DNA from: Serinibacter arcticus
GTDB taxonomy: Bacteria > Actinomycetota > Actinomycetes > Actinomycetales > Beutenbergiaceae
DNA length: 64,000 bases
NCBI RefSeq assembly: GCF_003121705.1
Contig: NZ_PYHR01000002.1
Location: 3,534,001 to 3,598,000 of the forward strand
Direction of reading: 5' to 3'
Made by a program: the position numbers and the translations under genes
The notes under the pieces: generated by a model
What the model saw: the letters and a program-made list of their open reading frames with translations, nothing else
What the model was told of the DNA's origin: nothing
The model's database searches: none
Shown: positions 1-9,006 of the stretch, one piece after another
How positions within the stretch are numbered: the stretch's first letter is position 1
Layout: each line of letters starts with the position of its first letter

Positions 1-2
1 TC

Positions 3-1913
3 TGGGTCAAGGGGTCGGGAGGAGACCTCGGCACGCTGCAGGAGAAGAACCTCGCGGTGCTCCGGCTCGACCGCCTACGCGCGCTGCCGGGCGTCTACCC
101 GGGGCTCGAGCGCGAGGACGAGATGGTCGCCGCGTTCGACTACTGCCTGCACGGCAAGGGCGGCGCGGCGCCGTCGATCGACACGGCGATGCACGCCCTC
201 GTCGACGCCGCCCACGTCGACCACCTGCACCCCGACTCCGGGATCGCGATCGCCACCGCGGCCGACGGCGAGCGCCTCACCGCCGAGATCTTCGGCGACG
301 CGGTCGTGTGGGTGCCGTGGCGCCGTCCGGGCTTCCAGCTCGGGCTGGACATCGCCGCGATCAAGGAGGCCAACCCGCAGGCGATCGGCTGCATCCTCGG
401 CGGGCACGGGATCACGGCCTGGGGGGCCACGTCGGCGGAGGCCGAGGAGCGCTCGCTGGAGATCATCGCGCGCGCCGAGCAGTTCATCGCGACGGCGACG
501 GCGGAGCTCGCCGCCCGCGGCGAGCACCCGTTCGGCGCCGAGCGCCCCGGCTTCGCCCCGCTCGAGCCGGAGGCACGCCGGGACCGCGCCGCCGCCCTGG
601 CCCCGGTGATCCGGGGCATCGCCTCCGCCGACCGCCCGCAGGTCGGGCACTTCACGGACGCCGACGTCGTGCTCGACCTGCTCGCCCGCGAGCGGCTCGC
701 GGAGCTCGCCGCGCTCGGCACCTCCTGCCCCGACCACTTCCTGCGCACCAAGGTCAAGCCGCTCGTGCTCGACCTCCCGGCCGACGCCCCGCTCGAGGAC
801 GCCGTCGCGCGGCTCGCCGAGCTGCACGCCGCCTACCGCGAGGACTACGCCGGCTACTACGACCGCAACGCCGAGCCGGACTCGCCCGCGATGCGCGGCG
901 CCGACCCGGCGATCGTGCTGGTGCCCGGCGTCGGGATGTTCTCCTTCGGCAAGGACAAGCAGACGGCCCGCGTGGCGGGGGAGTTCTACGTCAACGCGAT
1001 CAACGTCATGCGCGGCGCCGAGGCGATCTCGACCTACGCCCCCATCGACGAGCGCGAGAAGTTCCGGATCGAGTACTGGGCGCTCGAGGAGGCCAAGCTG
1101 CAGCGGATGCCGGCGCCGAAGCTCCTCGCCACGCGCATCGCGCTCGTGACGGGGGCGGCGTCCGGCATCGGACGAGCGATCGCCGAGCGGCTCGCGGCCG
1201 AGGGCGCGTGCGTCGTCATCGCCGACCTCGATCTCGCCAAGGCGCGGGCGGCCGCGGCCGAGATCGGCGGCACCGACGTCGCCGTCGGGATCGCGGTGGA
1301 CGTCACCTCGGAGGAGGCGGTCGTCGCCGCGCTGCGCGAGACCGTCCTCGCCTTCGGCGGGGTCGACCTCGTCGTCAACAACGCGGGGCTGTCGATCTCC
1401 AAGCCGCTGCTGGAGACGTCGACGCGGGACTGGGACCTCCAGCACGACGTCATGGCGCGCGGGTCGTTCCTCGTGGCCCGCGAGGCGGCGCGCGCGATGA
1501 TCGCCCAGGGCCTGGGCGGCGACGTCGTCTACATCGCCTCGAAGAACTCGCTGTTCGCCGGGCCCAACAACATTGCATACTCGGCGACCAAGGCCGATCA
1601 GGCCCACCAGGTCCGCCTGCTGGCCGCCGAGCTCGGCGAGCACGGCATCCGCGTCAACGGCATCAACCCCGACGGCGTGGTCCGCGGCTCGGGGATCTTC
1701 GCCGGCGGCTGGGGTGCCAAGCGCGCCGCGGTCTACGGCGTCAGCGAGGACGACCTCGGTGCGTACTACGCCCAGCGCACGCTCCTGAAGAAGGAGGTGC
1801 TGCCGGAGCACGTCGCGGCCGCCGTCGTCGCCCTCACGGGGCCCGACCTGGTCCAGACGACGGGGCTGCACGTGCCCGTCGACTCCGGGGTGGCCGCCGC
1901 CTTCCTGCGGTGA
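3..1913 (+). CDS. rhaD: Bifunctional rhamnulose-1-phosphate aldolase / short-chain dehydrogenase, 5' end cut off by window edge
   Basis: Two-domain enzyme of L-rhamnose catabolism. The aldolase half would split L-rhamnulose-1-phosphate into DHAP and L-lactaldehyde; the dehydrogenase half probably oxidises or reduces the lactaldehyde. The reading frame is open from base 3 and begins with WVKGSGGDL, a conserved class II aldolase segment, so the true start lies upstream and perhaps 40-60 residues are missing. Visible residues 1 to about 375 form the class II aldolase domain. From about 380 a Rossmann SDR domain begins with TGAASGIGRAIAERLA; its catalytic YSATK is near residue 526. It is followed after 22 bp by rhaB in the same direction, so the two are probably one operon. 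The fused architecture matches the known RhaD aldolase/alcohol dehydrogenase family. Which lactaldehyde reaction it performs is inference. Confidence 0.93.
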   Translation, partial: WVKGSGGDLGTLQEKNLAVLRLDRLRALPGVYPGLEREDEMVAAFDYCLHGKGGAAPSIDTAMHALVDAAHVDHLHPDSGIAIATAADGERLTAEIFGDAVVWVPWRRPGFQLGLDIAAIKEANPQAIGCILGGHGITAWGATSAEAEERSLEIIARAEQFIATATAELAARGEHPFGAERPGFAPLEPEARRDRAAALAPVIRGIASADRPQVGHFTDADVVLDLLARERLAELAALGTSCPDHFLRTKVKPLVLDLPADAPLEDAVARLAELHAAYREDYAGYYDRNAEPDSPAMRGADPAIVLVPGVGMFSFGKDKQTARVAGEFYVNAINVMRGAEAISTYAPIDEREKFRIEYWALEEAKLQRMPAPKLLATRIALVTGAASGIGRAIAERLAAEGACVVIADLDLAKARAAAAEIGGTDVAVGIAVDVTSEEAVVAALRETVLAFGGVDLVVNNAGLSISKPLLETSTRDWDLQHDVMARGSFLVAREAARAMIAQGLGGDVVYIASKNSLFAGPNNIAYSATKADQAHQVRLLAAELGEHGIRVNGINPDGVVRGSGIFAGGWGAKRAAVYGVSEDDLGAYYAQRTLLKKEVLPEHVAAAVVALTGPDLVQTTGLHVPVDSGVAAAFLR

Positions 1914-1935
1914 GCCGGACGGGACAGGTGCGCGC

Positions 1936-3455
1936 GTGACCACCCCCACCACCGGCCGGGAGGCCGGTCGCGACGACGGGCGTCCGCCGTCGTTCGCCGC
2001 CGTCGACCTCGGGGCGACCTCCGGGCGGGTGATCGTCGGCTCGGTGGTCGGCGAGCCCGGTGCGGAGCGGATCGACCTGGTCGAGGTCGCACGGTTTCCC
2101 AACGAGCCGGTTCGGCACGGCGACCGGCTCGTCTGGGACCTGCCCGCGCTGTGGGACGGAGTGGTCCACGGGCTGGCGGAGGCCGCCGCACGGTTCGGCC
2201 CGCTGGCCGGGATCGGGGTCGACTCCTGGGCCGTGGACTACGCCCTGGTGGACGACTCCGGCGCGGTGCTCTCCCCGCCCGTGCACTACCGCGACCCGCG
2301 CACCGAGGGGATGGCCGACCGTGCCGACGCGCTGGTGCCTCCCGAGCGGCGGTACGCCGTCACCGGGCTGCAGCGCCAGCCGTTCACGACCGCCCACCAG
2401 CTGCTCGCGGAGGACGGCGATCTGCTCGAGGCCGCCCACCGGCTGCTGCTCGTGCCCGATCTGCTGGGCGCGCGGCTGACGGGCCAGGTGCGGGCCGAGA
2501 TCACGAACGCCTCCACGACGGGGCTGCTCGACGCTCGACGGCGCACCTGGTCGGCCGAGCTGGTTGACGGCCTCGGCCTCCCGCGGCGGCTGCTGCCCGA
2601 CCTGATCGAGCCCGGGGAGCGGCTCGGGCGGGTGCGGGCCGAGCACGGCGTGCTCGCCGGGACACCGGTGTGGACGGTCGGGTCGCACGACACGGCCTCC
2701 GCCGTCGTCGCCGTACCGCTCGGCGCTGGAGCGTCGGTGGGCGACGGCGTGGCGGCGTACGTCTCGTGCGGCACCTGGTCGCTCGTCGGCCTCGAGCTCG
2801 GCGAGCCCGTCCTGACCGAGGCCTCGCGCGAGGCCAACCTGACGAACGAGGCCGGGGTCGACGGGACCGTCCGCTACCTCGCGAACGTCATGGGGCTGTG
2901 GGTGCTGAGCGAGACGCTTCGGACGTGGGCCGCGCGGGGCACGGAGGTCGCGCTCGCCGATGCGCTCGCGGCCGCGCGCGAGGTTCCGTTGCGACGCACG
3001 CTGATCGACATCGACGACGCCTCGCTGCTGCCGCCCGGCGACATGCCCGCGCGCCTCACGCAGCTCGCACGTGCCGCCGGCCAGCCGGTGCCGGAGAGCG
3101 TGGGCGAGGTCGTCCGCTGCATCCTCGACTCGCTCGCCCTGGCCTACCGCCGCAGCGTGCGGACGGCGGCGCGGCTGGCCGGGGTGGAGGTCACCGTCGT
3201 CCACATCGTCGGAGGCGGGGTGCACAACTCCGACCTGTGCCACCTGACGGCCGACGCGACCGGACTACCGGTCGTGGCCGGTCCGGCGGAGGGCGCCGCG
3301 CTCGGCAACGTCCTCGTGCAGGCCCGCGCGGCGGGGGTGCTCGCGGGGGACTGGACGCGCTGCGACGCGTCGTCGCGGCGTCCTGCGAGCTGACGGTGCA
3401 CGAGCCCGACGTCGCTGAGGCCGCGGCCTGGGACGCCGTGGATCCGGTCGGCTGA
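1936..3455 (+). CDS. rhaB: Rhamnulokinase, frameshifted near its C-terminus
   Basis: FGGY-family sugar kinase that phosphorylates L-rhamnulose to the substrate of the upstream aldolase. The N-terminus carries the ATP-binding AVDLGATSGR motif; GSHDTASAV and IVGGGVHNSDLC lie in the C-terminal actin-like domain. GTG start at 1936 with a GGGACAGG-type ribosome site. Read literally, the frame stops at 3393 with a tail (DWTRCDASSRRPAS) unlike the family. Adding one G to the run GGGGG at 3345-3349 restores a normal ending (AGGLDALRRVVAAS...) that runs to a TGA at 3453-3455, about 505 residues in all. The coordinates given follow the restored frame. The lesion removes only the last 30 or so residues and may be a sequencing error. 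Kinase identity is secure; whether the gene is intact in the cell is not. Confidence 0.9.
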
Positions 3456-3535
3456 CCCACGCTGTCGGACCGGTCGGCTGACCCACGCGGTCGGACCGGT
3501 CGGCTGACCCACGCGGTCGGACCGGTCGGCTGACC
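3446..3535. repeat. 26-bp tandem repeat, three full copies plus a partial
   Basis: Units start at 3446, 3472 and 3498, with a partial copy from 3524. Each begins GGTCGGCTGACCCACG and ends in TCGGACC; copies 2 and 3 are identical and copy 1 differs at one base. The first unit overlaps the restored end and stop codon of rhaB. The unit ends are complementary (GGTC...GACC), so hairpins can form. It lies between the convergent rhaB and lldD genes and may have arisen from the rhaB terminator region. Confidence 0.9.
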
Positions 3536-3616
3536 GGACGCGGGACGCGCTCCCGGGTCCGTGGCCGGGCGGGGCGCGGCACTCGCTCCCGCCCGCCCCG
3601 CCCCCCGACCTCCTGG

Positions 3617-4828
3617 CTAGGGCAGCCGCACGTGCCGCGGTCCGAGCTCCCCGACGGAGCTCACCCCGAGCAGCTTCATCGTGCGCCGGATCTCGCCCTC
3701 GAGGATGTCGACGGCGCGTTCCACGCCGCGCTCGCCGCCGGCCATAAGGCCGTAGAGGTAGGCACGGCCCACCATCGTCGCGTGCGCTCCGAGCGCGAGG
3801 GCAGCGACGACGTCGCCGCCCGAGGTGATGCCGGTGTCGACCCACACCTCCGTGGCGTCGCCGATCGCCTCGCGGACGTCGGGGACGAGGCGGAGCGGCA
3901 CCGGTGCGCGGTCGAGCTGGCGACCGCCGTGGTTGGACAGCACGACGGCGTCGGCGCCCGCCGCGCTGACGCGGCGCGCGTCGTCGAGGGTCTGGATCCC
4001 CTTGATGACGAGCGGGCCGTCCCAGCTCGCGCGCAGCCACTCGAGGTCGGCCATCGTCATGGTGGGGTCGAACAGCGAGTCGAGCAGCTCTCCGACGGTC
4101 CCGTCCCACTGGTCCAGGGAGGCGAACTCCAGCGACGGCGTCGTCACGAGGTCGATCCACCAGGTCGGGTGCATCGCACCGTCGAGGATCGTCCTGACCG
4201 ACAGCTGCGGTGGGATCGAGAAGCCGTTGCGGCTGTCGCGGAGCCGGGCGCCCGCGACGGGCACGTCGACGGTCAGCTGCAGCGCCTCGTAGCCCGCGGC
4301 CTTCGCCCGCGCCATCAGGTCCTCGGCGCGCGAGCGGTCGCGCCACACGTAGAGCTGGAACCACTTGCGGGCCTTCGGGCCGGCGGCGGCGACGTCCTCG
4401 ATCGAGGTGGTCCCCATCGTCGACAGCGCGTACGGCACGCCGCGGCGCTCCGCCACGCGGACGACGGCGGACTCGCCCTCGGTGTGCATCATCCGGGTGA
4501 ATCCGGTCGGCGCGAACGAGAAGGGGAGGGCGGCCGGGCGTCCGAGCATCGAGGTCGTCGTGTCGACGGCCGAGACGTCCTGCAGGATCGACGGCTGGAA
4601 CTCGAGGCCGCGGAAGGTGTTCCGCGCCCGGCGCAGGGAGATCTCGGACTCGGCGGCGCCGTCGGTGTAGTCGAACACCGAGCGCGGGGTGCGACGGGCC
4701 GCGAGCGTGCGGAGGTCGGCGATCGTGAGCGCCTTCGCCAGCCGACGGCGCGTGCCGTCGGGGTCGAACGGGCGCAGTCGGATGAGCTGGGCGAGCTCGA
4801 CGACGTCGGGGATCTGACGCTGGACCAC
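3617..4828 (-). CDS. lldD: FMN-dependent L-lactate dehydrogenase / alpha-hydroxy-acid oxidase family
   Basis: 403-residue FMN enzyme that oxidises L-lactate (or a related 2-hydroxy acid) to pyruvate, normally feeding electrons to quinones at the inner face of the membrane. Family marks: the FMN-binding barrel segment FSFAPTGFTRMMH, the WFQLYVW strand, LVIKGIQTLDDA containing the conserved lysine, and SNHGGRQLD with the catalytic histidine. GTG start at 4828 chosen because an AGGAGG lies six bases upstream; a longer in-frame extension only shadows the neighbouring gene. It sits 50 bp downstream of an acyl-CoA dehydrogenase-like gene on the same strand and could be co-transcribed. Next to rhamnose genes it could dispose of lactate formed from lactaldehyde, which is inference. 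Lactate 2-monooxygenase or another hydroxy-acid oxidase cannot be excluded. Confidence 0.85.
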   Translation of the reverse strand: MVQRQIPDVVELAQLIRLRPFDPDGTRRRLAKALTIADLRTLAARRTPRSVFDYTDGAAESEISLRRARNTFRGLEFQPSILQDVSAVDTTTSMLGRPAALPFSFAPTGFTRMMHTEGESAVVRVAERRGVPYALSTMGTTSIEDVAAAGPKARKWFQLYVWRDRSRAEDLMARAKAAGYEALQLTVDVPVAGARLRDSRNGFSIPPQLSVRTILDGAMHPTWWIDLVTTPSLEFASLDQWDGTVGELLDSLFDPTMTMADLEWLRASWDGPLVIKGIQTLDDARRVSAAGADAVVLSNHGGRQLDRAPVPLRLVPDVREAIGDATEVWVDTGITSGGDVVAALALGAHATMVGRAYLYGLMAGGERGVERAVDILEGEIRRTMKLLGVSSVGELGPRHVRLP

Positions 4829-4864
4829 GGCTTGCCTCCTGGGGCTGAGTGTCGGAGTCACCCT

Positions 4865-4878
4865 AACGTTAGAACGTT
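4865..4878. promoter_or_regulatory. Paired AACGTT boxes between two flavoprotein genes
   Basis: AACGTT-AG-AACGTT: two copies of a self-complementary hexamer two bases apart, starting just past the stop codon of the acyl-CoA dehydrogenase-like gene and upstream of lldD. A related ACGTTG-N10-CAACGT element stands upstream of the first gene of the pair (6160-6181). Probably a regulator site; the regulator is unknown. Confidence 0.4.
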
Positions 4879-6036
4879 TCAATCTCGACGGGTCGGCGGT
4901 CCCAGGATCGACGAGGCGATCGTCGCGTGGGCCGACTCCTCGTCGCTCGGGTGGAAGATCCCGGCCAGCACGTCGCGGTAGAGCCGGTTGATCTCGTTGC
5001 CCGTGCTGTAGCCGGCGCCGCCGCTGACGCGCAGCACCAGGTCGACGACGGCGCGCGCGTCCTCGATCGCCCGCACCTTGAGCCCGACGAGCTGCGCGAA
5101 CCAGCGGGCGCCGTGGTCGGCGCGCTCGTCGACGTCGCGGGCGAGCGCGAGCACCTGCAGGCGGGCACCGTCGTGCCGCATCGCCGCCTCGGCCACCTTC
5201 CAGCGGATGTCGGGGTCGTCGGCGTACGGGGCGCCGTCGTTCTTCCGCGAGCGACGGCGGTGGGCCGCCTCGGCACCGAGCTCGACGGCGCGGCCCGCCA
5301 GGCCGGTGTAGACGGCCGCGAGCAGCACCTCGAAGGTCGCGAACAGCGCGAACATGAACGGGTCGGCGTTCGGGCCGGGCGGGAACGACCGATAGGTGCG
5401 GGTGACGGGGGAGTGCGCGCCGTCGAGCACGGTGCTGGCCGACTGCGTCGCACGCATGCCGAGGGTGTCCCAGTCGTCCCGCGTGCTGGTGCCGGCGCGC
5501 TCGACGACACCGTGCACGAGGCGGGGGTCGTCCGGGTCGGAGTCGTCGCGACCGAACGTCGCCAGGCGCGTCCACACGGGCGACAGCGAGGTGAAGATCT
5601 TCGTGCCGTGGAAGCGGTAGCCGCCCTCGCCGTCGGGCACGGCGCGCGTCACCGAGTCGAACATGACGAGGTCGTTGCCGGCCTCGGAGTTGCCGAACGC
5701 GTAGATCTCGTCGGCCGCGGCGTCGCGCAGCACGAACTCCACCGACTCGTCGCCGTCGGCGACCAGGCGCGCGGCGAGGCCGGTGACGACGAGGTGCATG
5801 TTGACGGCGAGCGCGGTCGCCGGGGCGGCGGCCGCCAGGCGGGTCTGCTCGCGCGCGACCTCCTCCAGGCTCAGCCCGGACCCGCCGAGCCGCTCGGGCA
5901 CGAAGGCGCGCAGGTAGCCCAGCTCGACCAGGTCGGCGAGGTCCGCGTGCGGGAACGTGTTCTCGGCGTCGTGGGTCGCGGCGCGGCCGTGGATGCGCTC
6001 GAGGACCTCGTCGGTGAGGAGGGTGCGTGCCGTCAT
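4879..6036 (-). CDS. Acyl-CoA dehydrogenase family flavoprotein
   Basis: 385-residue FAD enzyme with the three-part acyl-CoA dehydrogenase fold. The N-terminal helical domain contains LGYLRAFVPERLGGSGLSLEE; the central beta domain has YAFGNSEAGNDLV and YRFHGTKIFTSLSPVW; the C-terminal helices carry the FAD-contacting GGAGYSTGNEINRLYRD. ATG start at 6036, with a weak GAGG just upstream; longer extensions have no family similarity. I do not see an obvious catalytic glutamate, and the C-terminal half resembles the DszC/flavin-monooxygenase side of the superfamily, so substrate and even reaction type are open. It is likely co-transcribed with lldD downstream. Confidence 0.8.
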   Translation of the reverse strand: MTARTLLTDEVLERIHGRAATHDAENTFPHADLADLVELGYLRAFVPERLGGSGLSLEEVAREQTRLAAAAPATALAVNMHLVVTGLAARLVADGDESVEFVLRDAAADEIYAFGNSEAGNDLVMFDSVTRAVPDGEGGYRFHGTKIFTSLSPVWTRLATFGRDDSDPDDPRLVHGVVERAGTSTRDDWDTLGMRATQSASTVLDGAHSPVTRTYRSFPPGPNADPFMFALFATFEVLLAAVYTGLAGRAVELGAEAAHRRRSRKNDGAPYADDPDIRWKVAEAAMRHDGARLQVLALARDVDERADHGARWFAQLVGLKVRAIEDARAVVDLVLRVSGGAGYSTGNEINRLYRDVLAGIFHPSDEESAHATIASSILGPPTRRD

Positions 6037-6159
6037 GACCTCAGCCTGCCACCAGGGTCCGACAACGAGCCCCGGCGGATCGGAGGGGCGGCGACAGGGT
6101 CCGCAGACGTCCGTGGCCGGCCTGCAGGGGGACTGCGGCCGGCCACGCTCGTGCCCGCG

Positions 6160-6181
6160 ACGTTGAGGACGCGAACAACGT
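6160..6181 (-). promoter_or_regulatory. Inverted repeat ACGTTG-N10-CAACGT upstream of flavoprotein gene
   Basis: Perfect six-base arms separated by 10 bp, about 125 bp before the ATG at 6036. It shares the ACGTT core with the paired boxes at 4865-4878. Likely binding site for an unidentified dimeric repressor. Confidence 0.4.
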
Positions 6182-6436
6182 AGCCCACGCTCCGTGACGC
6201 ACCTCACCTGGGAACGTTCACGCGGGCTTTCGATATCGGTTCGTTACCCGCCCGTGCGACCGTCGCCCGGTCGGTGTCCGATCGGGGGTCCGAGTGGCTC
6301 CGTCCCGGGTCCGAGTCGGTCCGGGGAGGTCCGGGTCGGTCCGTCGCTGCCTGACCGTGCCCGGGTCCGCGTGCGGCACCGGTGGCCGGGAGGCGGCGCC
6401 GTCGGGAAGGACGAGCGACCGCGCCCGGGAACGACG

Positions 6437-6465
6437 AACGGCGGCCGCCCACCGGGCGGCCGCCG
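6437..6465 (-). terminator. Hairpin terminator after glpK
   Basis: Perfect 13-bp GC stem (ACGGCGGCCGCCC with its complement) and a 3-base loop, 16 bp past the glpK stop. There is no U-tract, as is usual for high-GC actinobacterial terminators. Confidence 0.75.
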
Positions 6466-6480
6466 TCGCAGGCGTGCGGA

Positions 6481-7995
<1,515 letters not shown>

Positions 7996-8004
7996 GATGA
8001 TTCC

Positions 8005-8019
8005 CTTCACTTCATTGTG
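8005..8019 (-). promoter_or_regulatory. Leader element shared with glpF
   Basis: In coding direction CACAATGAAGTGAAG, ending nine bases before the glpK GTG and merging with its ribosome site. The glpF leader has the same 15-mer with one change at 8886-8900. It could be an operator or a duplicated translation-control leader. Confidence 0.5.
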
Positions 8020-8124
8020 TGTGCGGTGGTGGTGCATGTGCTCGAGGTACGGGTGGTGCGCGACGGCGGTGGCGGGCCGAGGGAGTCGGCCCACCTCCGC
8101 CGTCGTGACGGGGGATCGGGTCGG

Positions 8125-8874
8125 TCAGATGACGGTGAGCGCGCCGCCGACCAGACCGGCCAACGCGCCGCCGACCAGCGGGCCGGCGATCGGGACCCAG
8201 GAGTAGCCCCAGTCGGACGAGCCCTTGCCCTTGATCGGGAGCAGGGCGTGGACGATGCGCGGACCGAGGTCGCGGGCGGGGTTGATGGCGTAGCCGGTCG
8301 GACCACCGAGGCTGGCGCCGATACCGACCACCACGAGGGCGACGGCGAGCGGACCGATGGCGGTCGGCGTGGGGCCGAAGTGGATGATCGTGAAGACCAG
8401 CACGAACGTGGCGATGACCTCGGTGACGAAGTTGCGACCGAGCGAGCGGATCGCGGGTCCGGTGGCGAAGACGCCGAGCTTGGCGCCCGGGTCCTCCTCG
8501 GCGTCGAAGTGGTCCTTGTAGATGACCCAGACCAGGAAGGCGCCGATGATGGCGCCGACCAGCTGGGCGGCGATGTAGATGAGGGCGTTGCCCGCGTTGG
8601 CGGCGATCGGGTCGAGGCCCAGGTCGGCGTTGCCGGCGAAGAAGTCGCCACCGCTGGTCCACAGACCGACGGTCACGGCGGGGTTCAGGTGGGCGCCGGA
8701 GCGGAAGGCGGCGTACACGCCGGTGAAGACCGCGAGGCCCCAACCGAAGTTGATCAGCAGCCAGCCGCCGCCGAAGCCCTTGGTGCCCTTGAGGATGACG
8801 TTGGCGACGACGCCACCGCCGAGCAGGATGAGCAGTGCGGTCCCGATGAGTTCGGGCACGAAGATGTTGCTCAC
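8125..8874 (-). CDS. glpF: Glycerol uptake facilitator (aquaglyceroporin, MIP family)
   Basis: 249-residue membrane channel with six transmembrane helices and both hallmark loops: GAHLNPAVTVG in the first half and GYAINPARDLGPR in the second. The arginine after the second NPA forms the selectivity filter, and the aspartate of NPARD is typical of glycerol-passing members. A TTG six bases upstream is in frame, but GTG at 8874 is preferred because it sits six bases after GAGAGG, whereas the TTG would directly abut it. It lies between glpD and glpK in one transcriptional direction, with a 129-bp gap to each. Confidence 0.95.
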   Translation of the reverse strand: MSNIFVPELIGTALLILLGGGVVANVILKGTKGFGGGWLLINFGWGLAVFTGVYAAFRSGAHLNPAVTVGLWTSGGDFFAGNADLGLDPIAANAGNALIYIAAQLVGAIIGAFLVWVIYKDHFDAEEDPGAKLGVFATGPAIRSLGRNFVTEVIATFVLVFTIIHFGPTPTAIGPLAVALVVVGIGASLGGPTGYAINPARDLGPRIVHALLPIKGKGSSDWGYSWVPIAGPLVGGALAGLVGGALTVI

Positions 8875-8885
8875 GGACAACCTCT

Positions 8886-8900
8886 CTTCACTTCGTTGTG
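8886..8900 (-). promoter_or_regulatory. Leader element shared with glpK
   Basis: In coding direction CACAACGAAGTGAAG, 11 bases before the glpF GTG. It matches the glpK leader element at 14 of 15 positions. Confidence 0.5.
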
Positions 8901-9006
8901 ACGATGACGCGGGTGCGTCACGTGGGACTGATTGTGATGGCGATCCCCCGCGGCCGCATGGGCGGCGCGCGGGTTCACGTCATCGGGTGATCACGAGGAT
9001 CGACCG

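Larger units (their letters stand above)
6037..6480. other. Intergenic region with no gene
   Basis: About 440 bp between the start of the acyl-CoA dehydrogenase-like gene and the end of glpK. It holds an ACGTTG-N10-CAACGT inverted repeat at 6160-6181 (probable operator or promoter region of the flavoprotein gene), a stretch of loosely repeated GGTCCGGGTC words around 6290-6345 and the glpK terminator hairpin. Open frames here lack coding character. Confidence 0.6.

Noticed and set aside
4829-5575. N-terminal extension of lldD into the next gene
   Set aside because: The extension is an out-of-frame reading of the acyl-CoA dehydrogenase-like gene; a good AGGAGG-GTG start exists at 4828.
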